Source: Mesorhizobium atlanticum (GTDB lineage Bacteria > Pseudomonadota > Alphaproteobacteria > Rhizobiales > Rhizobiaceae). Taken from it: a stretch of 64,000 nucleotides of DNA. Both the position numbers and the translations under genes were made by a program. The notes below the pieces were generated by a model that was given only the letters and a program-made list of their open reading frames with translations, did not search any database and was not told where the DNA came from. The stretch is from assembly GCF_003289965.1 (NCBI RefSeq), contig NZ_QMBQ01000004.1, positions 124,001 through 188,000 of the forward strand. The letters are read 5' to 3'. Every line of letters starts with the position of its first letter. Position 1 is the first letter of the stretch. Shown here in pieces: positions 18,603 through 27,341 of the stretch.

Positions 18603-19358
18603 ATGACCGATGCCGCCCTGACCGACGAAGAACTCGAACGCTATGCCCGCCACATCGTGCTGCCCGAGATCGGCGGGCCAGGCCAGCAGAAGCTGAAACG
18701 GGCGCGGGTGCTGGTGATCGGCGCCGGCGGGCTCGGCGCGCCGGTGCTCGAATATCTTGCCGCCGCCGGCGTCGGCACGCTCGGCATCGTCGATGACGAC
18801 ACGGTTTCGCTGTCCAACCTGCAGCGGCAGGTGATCCATGGCAGCGACACGATCGGCTTGGCCAAGACCGACAGCGCGGCAGCTGCGATCATGCGCATCA
18901 ACCCCAACGTCACGGTGGAAGCGCACCGCCTGAGGCTGACCGAAGAGAACGCCACTGCCCTCGTCGCCCGCTACGATGTCGTTGTCGACGGCTCCGACAA
19001 TTTCGAGACGCGCTACGCGGTCGCCGATGCCTGCGCCAGCGAGAAGAAACCCCTGGTCACCGCCGCCGTCGGCCGTTTCGACGGCTCGGTAACGGTGCTG
19101 AAACCGTTCGAGACTGGTGCCGACGGCAAGCGCAATCCGAGCTATCGCGACCTGTTCCCGGAAGCCCCGCCCGAAGGGCTGGTGCCCTCCTGCGCCGTTG
19201 CCGGCATCGTGGGGGCGCTGACGGGGGTCATCGGCGCGCTGGAGGCGATGGAGGCGATCAAGCTGATCACCGGCATAGGCGAGCCGCTCATCGGCAGGCT
19301 GCTACTCTATGACGGGCTCACGGCCCGCTTCGACACCATCCGCTACAAGGCCGTTTGA
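18603..19358 (+). CDS. ThiF/MoeB/HesA-family adenylyltransferase lacking zinc cysteines
   Basis: E1-like enzymes of this family adenylate the C-terminal Gly-Gly of sulfur-carrier proteins such as MoaD or ThiS. The 251-residue protein has the nucleotide-binding loop VIGAGGLGAPVLEYLAAAG, the catalytic region NLQRQVIHGSDTIGLAKTDS and VVDGSDNFETRY. The positions of the first MoeB zinc CxxC pair read PSYRDLFPEAP with no Cys, and the protein ends before the second pair. It is therefore a zinc-less ThiF/HesA subtype. No sulfur-carrier gene is adjacent; four bases downstream comes a GNAT gene and then aconitase X. Confidence 0.85.
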   Translation: MTDAALTDEELERYARHIVLPEIGGPGQQKLKRARVLVIGAGGLGAPVLEYLAAAGVGTLGIVDDDTVSLSNLQRQVIHGSDTIGLAKTDSAAAAIMRINPNVTVEAHRLRLTEENATALVARYDVVVDGSDNFETRYAVADACASEKKPLVTAAVGRFDGSVTVLKPFETGADGKRNPSYRDLFPEAPPEGLVPSCAVAGIVGALTGVIGALEAMEAIKLITGIGEPLIGRLLLYDGLTARFDTIRYKAV

Positions 19359-19362
19359 GCGC

Positions 19363-19851
19363 ATGGACCAGACCGTCGGCATCTCCATAATCGGCCTACC
19401 CGCGGATTTCGACCGATGGGACGACTTGCTCGCGCTGATCCGCCGCGCCTTCGCCTATATGGACGGCGTTATCGACCCGCCATCTTCGGCGCATCTTCTG
19501 AGCGCCGACAGCCTTGCCGAGAAAGCGAAAAGGGAGGCGGGGTTTCTGGCCGTCGAGAACGGCCGCATCGTCGGCTGCGTCTTCGCGCTGGAGCGGGCGC
19601 GGGATTTCTATGTCGGCAAGCTCGCGGTCGAGCCAGCGCTCCAGGGTCAAGGCGTCGGAGCCCGGCTGATGCAAGCGGTGGAGGATCTTGCCCGCGAACG
19701 GGACAAGGATGCGATCGAGCTCCAGGCCCGCATCGAACTGACTGCAAACCATGCGGCCTTCGCCCGGCTCGGCTTTCGCGAGACTGCGCGCACGGCGCAT
19801 GCGGGCTATGACAGGCCGACCTCCATCACGATGCGCAAGGTGCTGCCTTGA
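19363..19851 (+). CDS. GNAT-family N-acetyltransferase
   Basis: The 162-residue GNAT protein shows motif A, LAVEPALQGQGVGARLMQAV, which binds the acetyl-CoA pyrophosphate, and the C-terminal NHAAFARLGFRETARTAHAG. Upstream, FLAVENGRIVGCVFALERAR forms the central beta strands. The substrate is unknown. The ATG at 19363 is four bases after the MoeB-like stop, and its TGA overlaps the TTG start of the aconitase-X gene, so it is embedded in that operon. Confidence 0.88.
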   Translation: MDQTVGISIIGLPADFDRWDDLLALIRRAFAYMDGVIDPPSSAHLLSADSLAEKAKREAGFLAVENGRIVGCVFALERARDFYVGKLAVEPALQGQGVGARLMQAVEDLARERDKDAIELQARIELTANHAAFARLGFRETARTAHAGYDRPTSITMRKVLP

Positions 19852-21101
19852 GTCTCGCACTCAGCCCGCAAGAACAGGCGATCGTCGCCGGCCAGGACGG
19901 CGCGGGCATGGCGATGCGCATCGTCGCCGAAAGCGCCAGGCTGCTCGGCGCGCCGAGGCTGATCCCGATCGCGTCCGCGCATATCGACGGCGCGCTCTAT
20001 CATGGCGATTCCGGCACGTTGTTTGCCGAGAGGCTGGTCGAAGGCGGCGCGAAGGTCGCGGTGCGCTCGACGCTCAATGTCGGAGCGCTCGACCTGATGG
20101 GCTGCTCGCGCATTCGTCTCGAGGAGCCGCAGCGCGGCATGGCGCGGCGGATGATGGAGGCCTATCGTAAGCTCGGCTGCGAGCAGAGCTGGACCTGCGC
20201 GCCCTATCAGGCCGGCCACAGGCCCGCACTCGGCAGCAACGTGGCCTGGGGCGAGTCCAACGCGGTCGTCTTCTGCAATTCGGTGCTGGGCGCGCGCACC
20301 AACCGCTACGGCGATTTCCTCGACATTGCCTGCGCCATCACCGCCCGCGCGCCGGATTACGGTCTGCACCGGCCCGAGAATCGCCGGGCGCGGCTCGTGT
20401 TCGATGTCTCAGGCTTGTCGCCATCCTTCCTTGCCTCGGAGATCGCCTGGCCCGTCCTGGGCAGCCTCTACGGCCGCGAGGTGGGCAACGCGATCGGCGT
20501 CGTCAAAGGCGTGACCGGTCATCCCGGCGAGGACGCGCTGAAAGCGTTCGGCGCGGCGGCCGCGTCGTCCGGCGCGGTCGGGCTGTTCCACATTGCCGGC
20601 GTGACGCCCGAGGCTCCCGACGTCGCAACCATCCTGGCCGGGCCAGAGCCGGAAGCGGTGATCCGGGTGACGCACGACATGGCGGCTAAGGCCCGCGCCG
20701 GCTTGTCGACCGCGGCAGCGCCAAAGACCATCGATGCGGTGGCGATCGGCAGCCCGCATCTGTCGCATGACGAATTCGACAGCCTGGAGCGGCTGATCGC
20801 CGGGCGGCGGCTTACTGTCCCGATCTATGCCTGCACCGGCCGCCACGCGCTTGCCCTGCTGGAAAAGGACGGCCGGCGAAAAAGGCTCGAGGCGAGCGGC
20901 GTGGTCATCGTCGCCGACACATGCGTGGTGGTGACGCCGATCATGCCGGAGCTGAGCAGCGGCGTGCTGATGACCAATTCGGGCAAGTTCGCGCATTACG
21001 CGCCGGGCAACACCGGCTACGCGGTGCTCTATGCCTCGCTCGCCGACTGTGTCGAAAGCGCGGTCCTCGGCAACCCGGTCTTCACGGATATCGCCGCATG
21101 A
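19848..21101 (+). CDS. Aconitase X large subunit (probable cis-3-hydroxy-L-proline dehydratase)
   Basis: AcnX proteins are aconitase-superfamily dehydratases; characterised bacterial members convert cis-3-hydroxy-L-proline to pyrroline-2-carboxylate. The 417-residue protein shows the AcnX landmarks LSPQEQAIVAGQDGAGMAMR, IASAHIDGALYHGDSG, RSTLNVGALDLMGC and ESNAVVFCNSVLGARTNRYG. The start is a TTG overlapping the GNAT stop (TTGA); the next Met would lose the conserved N-terminal helix. The stop overlaps the small-subunit ATG (ATGA). Substrate assignment follows the family and is not proven here. Confidence 0.88.
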   Translation: MSLALSPQEQAIVAGQDGAGMAMRIVAESARLLGAPRLIPIASAHIDGALYHGDSGTLFAERLVEGGAKVAVRSTLNVGALDLMGCSRIRLEEPQRGMARRMMEAYRKLGCEQSWTCAPYQAGHRPALGSNVAWGESNAVVFCNSVLGARTNRYGDFLDIACAITARAPDYGLHRPENRRARLVFDVSGLSPSFLASEIAWPVLGSLYGREVGNAIGVVKGVTGHPGEDALKAFGAAAASSGAVGLFHIAGVTPEAPDVATILAGPEPEAVIRVTHDMAAKARAGLSTAAAPKTIDAVAIGSPHLSHDEFDSLERLIAGRRLTVPIYACTGRHALALLEKDGRRKRLEASGVVIVADTCVVVTPIMPELSSGVLMTNSGKFAHYAPGNTGYAVLYASLADCVESAVLGNPVFTDIAA

Positions 21102-21511
21102 GCGCCACGGCCGAAATCCTTGTGCCAGGCAAGGCCGGCGAAGGCGAAGCGCTGGTGCTGACGGCGCCGATCAGCTTCTGGGGCGGCGTCGACCCCAAGA
21201 CGGGCCGCATCGCCGATGTCCGCCACCCGCAGCATGGCGAGGTCATTGCCGGCCGGGTGCTGTTCCTCCCGGGCACGATCGGCTCGTCATCCGCTTCGGC
21301 GGTGCTGATGGAACTCGTCCATAACGGCGGCGCGCCGGCGGCCCTGGTGTTGCACGAGCCGGACGCCATCCTGCTGCTCGGCCTGATCGTCGCCCGGGAA
21401 ATGGGCTGGCAGACGCCGATCGCGGTGCGGCTCGACCGCGGCGCGTTCGATGCCTACCGCGGAGGCGCGGTAACCGTCGCCGCGGACGGCGCGATTACCG
21501 TGGCCGTTTAA
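21098..21511 (+). CDS. Aconitase X small subunit (DUF126)
   Basis: The 137-residue protein is the swivelling small domain of AcnX (DUF126), encoded separately as in two-subunit enzymes. It contains APISFWGGVDPKTGRIADVR, HGEVIAGRVLFLPGTIGSSS and the Ser-rich loop thought to bind the substrate carboxylate. ATGA overlap with the large subunit suggests coupled 1:1 synthesis. It ends the four-gene overlapping run starting at the MoeB-like gene; its stop is four bases from the convergent dehydrogenase stop. Confidence 0.9.
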   Translation: MSATAEILVPGKAGEGEALVLTAPISFWGGVDPKTGRIADVRHPQHGEVIAGRVLFLPGTIGSSSASAVLMELVHNGGAPAALVLHEPDAILLLGLIVAREMGWQTPIAVRLDRGAFDAYRGGAVTVAADGAITVAV

Positions 21512-21515
21512 GCCT

Positions 21516-22517
21516 TCAGGCCCTCAGCGGCAGAACGCGGTCCGGCGGGCGATGGCCGTCGAAGAAGGCGCGGATGTTGATGATCACCTTCTCGCCCATG
21601 TCGATGCGGCCCTCGAGCGTGGCCGAGCCCATATGCGGCAGAAGCACCACCTTGCCCTTGGCGGCAAGCTTCAATAGCTTGGCGTTCAGCGCCGGCTCGT
21701 GCTCATAGACGTCGAGGCCGGCGCCGGCGATCTTGCCGTCATGGATCAGCTTGATCAGCGCTTCCTCATCGATGATGTCGCCGCGCGCCGTGTTGACGAG
21801 GTAGGCCGAAGGCTGCATCAGCGCCAGCCGGCGGCCGGACAAAAGGTGGAACGTCGCCGGCGTCGAGGGACAATTGACCGAGATGATGTCCATGCGGGCC
21901 AGCATCTGGTCGAGGCTTTCCCAGTAGGTTGCCTCCAGCTCCTCCTCGACCGCCGGCAGCACGCGATGCCGGTTGTGGTAGTGGATCGAGAGGCCGAAGG
22001 CCTTGGCCCGCCTGGCGACGGCCGTGCCGATGCGGCCCATGCCGACGATGCCGAGACGTTTGCCCCAGATGCGCCGGCCGAGCATCCAGGTCGGCGACCA
22101 GCCGGCCCATTTCTTCTCACCCGTCAGCACATTGGCTCCTTCCGCGAGCCGCCGCGGCACGGCGAGCATCAGCGCCATGGTCATGTCGGCGGTGTCTTCG
22201 GTCAGCACATTCGGCGTGTTGGTGACGGTGATGCCTTTCTTGGCCGCCGCCGCGACGTCGATCTTGTCGACGCCGTTGCCGAAATTGGCGATCAGCTTGA
22301 GGTTTTCGCCAGCCTGGGCGATCAGCGCCGCGTCGATGTGGTCGGTGATGGTGGGAACGAGCACGTCGGCTTCCTTGACCGCCGCGACCAGCTCAGGCTG
22401 GGTCATCGGCCGGTCCTCGACATTCAGCCTTGCGTCGAACAGCTCGCGCATGCGGGTCTCGACAGGGTCGGGCAGCTTGCGCGTGATGACGACGAGGGGC
22501 CGTTTTTTGCCTGCCAT
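21516..22517 (-). CDS. D-isomer-specific 2-hydroxyacid dehydrogenase (glyoxylate reductase-like)
   Basis: This NAD(P)H enzyme reduces 2-oxoacids such as glyoxylate or hydroxypyruvate. The 333-residue protein has the Rossmann loop LGIVGMGRIGTAVARRAKAF, the conserved NTARGDIIDEEAL with catalytic Arg, LDVYEHEPA with Glu, and LLPHMGSATLEGR with catalytic His. The N-terminal catalytic domain starts RPLVVITRKLPDPVETRM. Family membership is certain; the substrate is inferred from similarity to the GyaR/GhrB group. It is convergent with the aconitase-X operon. Confidence 0.9.
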   Translation of the reverse strand: MAGKKRPLVVITRKLPDPVETRMRELFDARLNVEDRPMTQPELVAAVKEADVLVPTITDHIDAALIAQAGENLKLIANFGNGVDKIDVAAAAKKGITVTNTPNVLTEDTADMTMALMLAVPRRLAEGANVLTGEKKWAGWSPTWMLGRRIWGKRLGIVGMGRIGTAVARRAKAFGLSIHYHNRHRVLPAVEEELEATYWESLDQMLARMDIISVNCPSTPATFHLLSGRRLALMQPSAYLVNTARGDIIDEEALIKLIHDGKIAGAGLDVYEHEPALNAKLLKLAAKGKVVLLPHMGSATLEGRIDMGEKVIINIRAFFDGHRPPDRVLPLRA

Positions 22518-22587
22518 TTTATCCCCGGAGCTTCCTCGATCAGGATGACGTTTCGTCGAATCGTCATCCCGATCCTACTCTTTTTTG

Positions 22588-22636
22588 GAGCATGATCTGT
22601 TCCGAAAACCGGTTCCCACTTTTCGGGATCATGCTC
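22588..22636. repeat. Palindromic repeat with GAGCATGATC ends
   Basis: A 49-base element begins GAGCATGATC and ends GATCATGCTC, with CCGAAAACCGGTTCCCACTT in the middle. It is a second family of dispersed rhizobial palindromes, lying between the dehydrogenase and SH3 genes. The remainder of 22518-22786 shows nothing else. Confidence 0.75.
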
Positions 22637-22786
22637 TCGAAACCGATCTCGTTGAGACCTCTTTAACCAAGACCGGCGAAACTTGTAGCCAGTCGCGGCA
22701 TCTGCCCACTCCTGTAACAAGCGGTGCCGCCGAAGACAAAGAAAAAGGGGCGCTCATCCGACGGACCGGCGCCGAAAGGAACGAAA

Positions 22787-23344
22787 GTGTCTGGTTTCGC
22801 GTCGCTTCGCCTGGCCTTCAGCGCAGCCATCCTTGGCGCCCTCCTTTGCGCGCCGCAGGCATTCGCGCAAAGTGCGGCCGCGCCGGCGCAAACCATAACG
22901 CTTGGTCCGAGCGGCCTGCCGCTGCCGCGCTTCGTCAGCCTGAAACCGGCCCGCGTCAATTCGCGCGTCGGCCCCGGCGCCAACTATTCCGTCAACTGGA
23001 TGTATCTGAAGGCCGGCCTGCCGATGGAAGTCATCCAGGAATTCGACACCTGGCGCCGCGTGCGCGATGCCGATGGGTCGGAGGGCTGGATCAACCAGTC
23101 GCTGCTTTCCGGCCGGCGCACCGCCATCGTCGCGCCCTGGCAGCGTGGCAAGGGCGGGCAGGTCAACCTGCTCGACGAGCCCGACAAGGATGCCGGCGTC
23201 ATCGCCATCATCGAGCCGGGCGTGATCGGCTCGATCAAGAAATGCGACGGCCAATGGTGCGAGATGACCTTTGACGGCCACACCGGCTGGATGGCCCAGT
23301 CGCAGGTGTGGGGCGCCTATCCGGGCGAGAAGTTCAAGAACTAA
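22787..23344 (+). CDS. Secreted SH3-domain protein
   Basis: A 185-residue exported protein with a signal peptide (LRLAFSAAILGALLCAPQAF) and two bacterial SH3 repeats. The first includes RVNSRVGPGANYSVNWMYLK and EFDTWRRVRDADGSEGWINQ; the second covers VNLLDEPDKDAGVIAIIEPG and CDGQWCEMTFDGHTGWM. AAAGGA lies six bases before the GTG at 22787, a better start than the ATG 21 codons upstream, which would spoil the signal peptide. Such proteins are thought to bind the cell wall or envelope; the actual role is unknown. Confidence 0.87.
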   Translation: MSGFASLRLAFSAAILGALLCAPQAFAQSAAAPAQTITLGPSGLPLPRFVSLKPARVNSRVGPGANYSVNWMYLKAGLPMEVIQEFDTWRRVRDADGSEGWINQSLLSGRRTAIVAPWQRGKGGQVNLLDEPDKDAGVIAIIEPGVIGSIKKCDGQWCEMTFDGHTGWMAQSQVWGAYPGEKFKN

Positions 23345-23392
23345 TGCATGTCGCCCAGAAGTGTACAGCGGTTCTGGGACAACGACATGCAT
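23344..23392. repeat. Palindromic repeat with ATGCATGTCG ends
   Basis: A 49-base element with perfect terminal inverted repeats ATGCATGTCG and CGACATGCAT around a GCCCAGAAGTGTACAGCGG core. A truncated copy lies at 32975-33003. Confidence 0.8.
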
Positions 23393-23402
23393 CAAAACAA
23401 AG

Positions 23403-23450
23403 GCTTAAAGCGCGTCGCCTGAATCCGGTTCAGCGCGAAGCGCTTTAAGC
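23403..23450. repeat. Palindromic repeat with GCTTAAAGCGC ends
   Basis: A 48-base element with terminal inverted repeats GCTTAAAGCGC and GCGCTTTAAGC and an internal CCTGAATCCGGTTCAG. It is adjacent to the ATGCATGTCG element; together they fill the space between the SH3 and DUF4260 genes. Confidence 0.75.
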
Positions 23451-23492
23451 GAATTCAGGTCAAGCCGGCTTGGCCTGAATCTCGACGTACCC

Positions 23493-23879
23493 TTAACCGG
23501 CCACGCGATTGCGGTCGCGGCCAATGCGGCCGAGATGCGTATCCTGAAAACCGGTGGGCAGCTTGAGGCCGTAACCGAGGGCACGGTCGATGGCGATGTG
23601 CGCTATCCAGATGAGCGCCACGGTGGTCGTGAGCGGGCCGGCGAGCAACGCACCCGCGAGCAGAAGGACGAGCGGGGCAATCAGGATATGCAAGGCGTTG
23701 TAGGTGACGGCGCCGACGCGCGGCCCGGCGAGGTAGCCCAGCATCGACAGGTCCGGCGCCAGGATAAGCAGCGCAAAAAGCCACCAGGAAAAGCCGGCCA
23801 ATGCGTAGCAAACGACAGCCAAGGCGGCGACGGTGACCCACTCAAATCGGACGATCAGGTCGACGGGCCGCGTCGCCAC
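23493..23879 (-). CDS. DUF4260 small membrane protein
   Basis: This 128-residue integral membrane protein has about four hydrophobic helices and the DUF4260 C-terminal signature ALGYGLKLPTGFQDTHLGRI. Mid-protein, LAPDLSMLGYLAGPRVGAVT and YNALHILIAPLVLLLAGALL are also family-typical. No function is known. Its ATG is four bases after the irr stop, so it is almost certainly co-transcribed with irr and may be read out with iron status. Confidence 0.85.
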   Translation of the reverse strand: MATRPVDLIVRFEWVTVAALAVVCYALAGFSWWLFALLILAPDLSMLGYLAGPRVGAVTYNALHILIAPLVLLLAGALLAGPLTTTVALIWIAHIAIDRALGYGLKLPTGFQDTHLGRIGRDRNRVAG

Positions 23880-23883
23880 GGGA

Positions 23884-24315
23884 TCAGTCGCCGCGCTTCG
23901 GGCGAAGCCTCACGACGATGTCGACATTGGCGATCTCCATGCCCTCCGGCGGTATCGGCAGGTTGGAGACGGTGACCGGTCCGCTTTCGATGTCGAAAAT
24001 CCGGTTCTCGCCCTCGACGTAGAAGTGATGATGGTCGGAGGTGTTGGTGTCGAAATAGGTTTTCGAGCCTTCGACCGCCAGGATGCGCAATAGGCCGGCC
24101 TGGGTGAACTGATGGAGTGCGTTATAGACCGTCGCCAAAGAAACCGGCACGCCGGCGGCGATCGCCTCTTCGTGGAGTTCCTCGGCCGAAAGGTGGCGGT
24201 CGCCCTTGGCGAAAAGCAGATCGGCCAGCGCGATGCGCTGGCGCGTCGGCCTCAGGCCGGCTTCGCGAACCCGCTTGTCCACAGCGACATTGTCCTTCCG
24301 ATAGCCCGAATCCAT
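23884..24315 (-). CDS. irr: Irr, Fur-family iron/heme-responsive regulator
   Basis: Irr represses or activates genes at iron control elements under low iron and is degraded or inactivated when heme is plentiful. From the ATG at 24315 the protein has 143 residues. The winged helix contains GLRPTRQRIALADLLF and GVPVSLATVYNALHQFTQAG, and the heme/metal-sensing segment DHHHFYVEGENRIFDIE has the His-rich motif of Irr. The N-terminal heme-regulatory Cys-Pro motif of Bradyrhizobium Irr is absent, as in other rhizobia. It is divergent from fabA, a conserved rhizobial order. The frame is open 23 codons upstream, but that part lacks Irr character. Confidence 0.93.
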   Translation of the reverse strand: MDSGYRKDNVAVDKRVREAGLRPTRQRIALADLLFAKGDRHLSAEELHEEAIAAGVPVSLATVYNALHQFTQAGLLRILAVEGSKTYFDTNTSDHHHFYVEGENRIFDIESGPVTVSNLPIPPEGMEIANVDIVVRLRPKRGD

Positions 24316-24561
24316 CTTCGCGTCGAAGCTTTGTTGCCCAGCCCACCAACAGGCCCAGAATGGCAAAAAGACGTCAAAAGCCAAAACCGGACACCAATCG
24401 ACATATATTCTGTAGTCCGAATGCGATCAATAGCGCGCATTGACCCGCGAAGGCGCACGGGTTAAGCGCAAACGCCGGTTTCCGGCCGCAAACAGAGTGT
24501 GTTAGGAAACCAACGACAAGGGCGCCCTGCCGCCCGCGAAGAACACGGGGACGGAAATTTG

Positions 24562-25077
24562 ATGGCGGATCAAAAGTCCAGCTACGATTACGAGGAACTA
24601 CTCGCCTGCGCCCGCGGCGACCTGTTCGGGCCGGGCAACGCCCAGCTGCCCTACCCACCTATGCTGATGTTCGACCGCATCACCGAGATCAGCGAGACCG
24701 GCGGCGCTTTCGACAAGGGCTTCATCCGCGCCGAATTCGACATCAAGCCGGACCTGTGGTTCTTCGCCTGCCACTTCATCGGCAATCCGATCATGCCGGG
24801 CTGCCTCGGCCTCGACGCCATGTGGCAGTTGACCGGTTTCTATCTCGGCTGGCTGGGCGAGCCCGGCAAGGGCATGGCGCTTTCGACCGGCGAGGTGAAG
24901 TTCAAGGGCATGGTGACGCCGTCGGTGAAGAAGGTCGAGTACGGCGTCGACTTCAAGCGCGTGATGCGCGGCCGGCTGGTGCTCGGCATCGCCGACGGCT
25001 GGCTTAAGGCGGATGGCGAACCCATATACGCCGCCACGGATCTGAAGGTCGGCCTGTCCAAGCAGTCGGCCGCCTGA
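24562..25077 (+). CDS. fabA: 3-hydroxydecanoyl-ACP dehydratase/isomerase
   Basis: FabA dehydrates beta-hydroxyacyl-ACP and isomerises trans-2- to cis-3-decenoyl-ACP, the entry to anaerobic unsaturated fatty acid synthesis. The 171-residue protein shows the active-site His in [15 protein letters not shown] and Asp in [31 protein letters not shown] is the typical N-terminal beta strand. The ATG at 24562 fits the normal length. fabB and fabI follow on the same strand, making a complete unsaturated-fatty-acid cluster. Confidence 0.97.
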   Translation: MADQKSSYDYEELLACARGDLFGPGNAQLPYPPMLMFDRITEISETGGAFDKGFIRAEFDIKPDLWFFACHFIGNPIMPGCLGLDAMWQLTGFYLGWLGEPGKGMALSTGEVKFKGMVTPSVKKVEYGVDFKRVMRGRLVLGIADGWLKADGEPIYAATDLKVGLSKQSAA

Positions 25078-25192
25078 CCGTTTTTCGCCATGGCGTCCGC
25101 GTACCCAATGGGCGCCACGTCAGTTTATTTGCGTATGATCACAGGCGAAAACCGGCTAGGTTTCCGCCCGGATACGCCGGAAGGAGTTGCGA

Positions 25193-26413
25193 ATGAGACG
25201 GGTCGTAGTGACAGGGCTCGGCATTGTGTCGTCGATCGGCAACAATGCCAATGAGGTACAGAGCTCGCTTTACGATGCCAAATCCGGCATCAGCTTTTCC
25301 AATTCCTTCGCCGAGCACGGCTTCCGCTGCCAGGTCTGGGGCGCGCCGACGCTCGATCCCACCCCGATGATCGATCGCCGCGCCATGCGCTTCCTGAGCC
25401 AGGGCGCGGCCTGGAACCACGTCGCCATGGACCAGGCGATCGCCGATGCGGGCTTAGGCGAAAGCGATATCACCAATGAGCGGACGGGCATCGTGATGGG
25501 GTCCGGCGGCCCTTCGACCCGGACCATCGTCGAAGCGGCCGAAACCACGATCAAGAACAACAGTCCCAAGCGCATCGGTCCATTCGCCGTGCCGAAGGCG
25601 ATGTCGTCGACGGCGTCGGCCACCCTGGCCACATGGTTCAAGATCCATGGCGTCAACTATTCGATCTCATCGGCCTGCTCGACCTCCGCGCATTGCATCG
25701 GCAATGCCTATGAGCTGATCCAGTGGGGCAAGCAGGACATGATGTTCGCCGGCGGCCATGAAGACCTCGACTGGACGATGTCGGACCTCTTCGACGCCAT
25801 GGGCGCCATGTCGTCGAAGTTCAACGACAAGGCATCGACCGCTTCGCGCGCCTATGACGTCAACCGCGACGGTTTCGTCATCGCCGGCGGCGCAGGCGTG
25901 CTGGTGCTGGAGGAATTGGAGCACGCCAAGGCGCGCGGCGCCAAGATCTATGCCGAGATCGTCGGCTACGGCGCGACGTCCGACGGCTACGACATGGTCG
26001 CGCCTTCGGGGGAAGGCGCCATCCGCTGCATGCGGCAGGCGCTTGCCACCGTCTCGACCCCGGTCGACTACATCAACACCCACGGCACCTCGACGCCGGT
26101 CGGCGATTCCAAGGAAATGGGCGCCATCCGCGAGGTGTTCGGCGACAAGATGCCCTATATCACCTCGACCAAGTCGCTCACCGGCCATTCGCTGGGCGCG
26201 GCAGGCGTGCAGGAATCGATCTATTCGATCCTGATGATGCAGGGCGGCTTCATCGGCGAGAGCGCCCATATCGAGGAGCTCGATCCGGAATTCGAGGGCA
26301 TGCCGATCGTGCGCAAGCGTATCGACAACGCCAAGATCGACACCGTTTTGTCCAATTCCTTCGGTTTCGGTGGCACCAACGCAACGCTGATTTTCCAGCG
26401 CTATTCCGCATAA
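25193..26413 (+). CDS. fabB: Beta-ketoacyl-ACP synthase I
   Basis: FabB elongates cis-3-decenoyl-ACP and other acyl-ACPs by decarboxylative condensation with malonyl-ACP. The 406-residue protein has the active-site Cys in [16 protein letters not shown], His in [13 protein letters not shown] and His in [17 protein letters not shown]; the glycine-rich C terminus is [20 protein letters not shown] lies six bases before the ATG at 25193. It is 13 bases before fabI. Confidence 0.97.
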   Translation: MRRVVVTGLGIVSSIGNNANEVQSSLYDAKSGISFSNSFAEHGFRCQVWGAPTLDPTPMIDRRAMRFLSQGAAWNHVAMDQAIADAGLGESDITNERTGIVMGSGGPSTRTIVEAAETTIKNNSPKRIGPFAVPKAMSSTASATLATWFKIHGVNYSISSACSTSAHCIGNAYELIQWGKQDMMFAGGHEDLDWTMSDLFDAMGAMSSKFNDKASTASRAYDVNRDGFVIAGGAGVLVLEELEHAKARGAKIYAEIVGYGATSDGYDMVAPSGEGAIRCMRQALATVSTPVDYINTHGTSTPVGDSKEMGAIREVFGDKMPYITSTKSLTGHSLGAAGVQESIYSILMMQGGFIGESAHIEELDPEFEGMPIVRKRIDNAKIDTVLSNSFGFGGTNATLIFQRYSA

Positions 26414-26426
26414 GGATCTGCCGGAC

Positions 26427-27239
26427 ATGGAAGGGTTGATGAAGGGCAAGCGCGGGCTTGTCATGGGGGTCGCCAACGATCATTCGATCGCCTGGGGCAT
26501 CGCCAAGAAATTGTCCGAGCACGGGGCGGAGCTGGCCTTCACCTACCAGGGCGACGCCTTCGGGCGTCGGGTCAAGCCGCTGGCCGAGAAGGTGGGGGCC
26601 TCTCTGATCGTGCCATGCGATGTCGAGGACAGCGCCTCGGTCACCGCGACCTTCGAAACCCTCGGCAAGGCCTGGGGCGGGCTGGATTTCGTGGTGCATG
26701 CCATCGGCTTTTCCGACAAGAACGAGCTCAAGGGCCTCTACGCGGACACCAGCCGCGACAATTTCGTGCGCACCATGGTGATCTCCTGCTATTCCTTCAC
26801 CGAGGTCGCCCGCAACGCCGCCGCGCTGATGGGCAATGGCGGCTCGATGATCACGCTCACCTATGCCGGGTCGGTGCGGGTGATGCCGAACTACAATGTC
26901 ATGGGCGTCGCCAAGGCCGGGCTCGAGGCCAGCGTGCGCTACCTTGCCAATGACTACGGGCCGCGCGGCATCCGAGTGAACGGCATCTCGGCCGGACCGG
27001 TGCGTACGCTGGCCGGCTCGGGCGTTTCCGACGCCCGCCATATGTTCTCCTATCAACAGCGCAATTCGCCTCTGCGGCGCACCGTGACCCTCGACGAAGT
27101 CGGCGGCTCGGCGCTTTACCTGCTCTCCGATCTTTCGTCGGGTGTCACCGGCGAGATCCACTATGTGGATTCCGGCTATCACATCGTTTCGATGCCGTCG
27201 CTGGAGGAACTGAAGCAGAACGACGGTGGTCGTGAATAG
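26427..27239 (+). CDS. fabI: Enoyl-ACP reductase (NADH)
   Basis: FabI performs the last reduction of each fatty acid elongation cycle. The 270-residue SDR-type enzyme starts with the FabI nucleotide motif GLVMGVANDHSIAWGIAKKL, has the catalytic Tyr-x6-Lys as NYNVMGVAKAG, and ends with TGEIHYVDSGYHIVSMP. Rhizobia often carry two fabI genes; this is the one linked to fabA and fabB. Its target status for triclosan-type inhibitors follows from the family only. Confidence 0.96.
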   Translation: MEGLMKGKRGLVMGVANDHSIAWGIAKKLSEHGAELAFTYQGDAFGRRVKPLAEKVGASLIVPCDVEDSASVTATFETLGKAWGGLDFVVHAIGFSDKNELKGLYADTSRDNFVRTMVISCYSFTEVARNAAALMGNGGSMITLTYAGSVRVMPNYNVMGVAKAGLEASVRYLANDYGPRGIRVNGISAGPVRTLAGSGVSDARHMFSYQQRNSPLRRTVTLDEVGGSALYLLSDLSSGVTGEIHYVDSGYHIVSMPSLEELKQNDGGRE

Positions 27240-27341
27240 TTTGCCGTCGCGACAGTAGCCTTCCAGTAAAATTGCATGCATCGGCGGAAACTCATTTTAA
27301 GGAGATATCCGTTATAAGACCCCTCAATCCAGGGACCTTGC

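Noticed and set aside
24407..24422. ATTC-N8-GAAT inverted repeat between irr and fabA as an iron control element
   Set aside because: The arms are only four bases and the spacing does not fit TTTAGAA-N3-TTCTAAA; likely chance.
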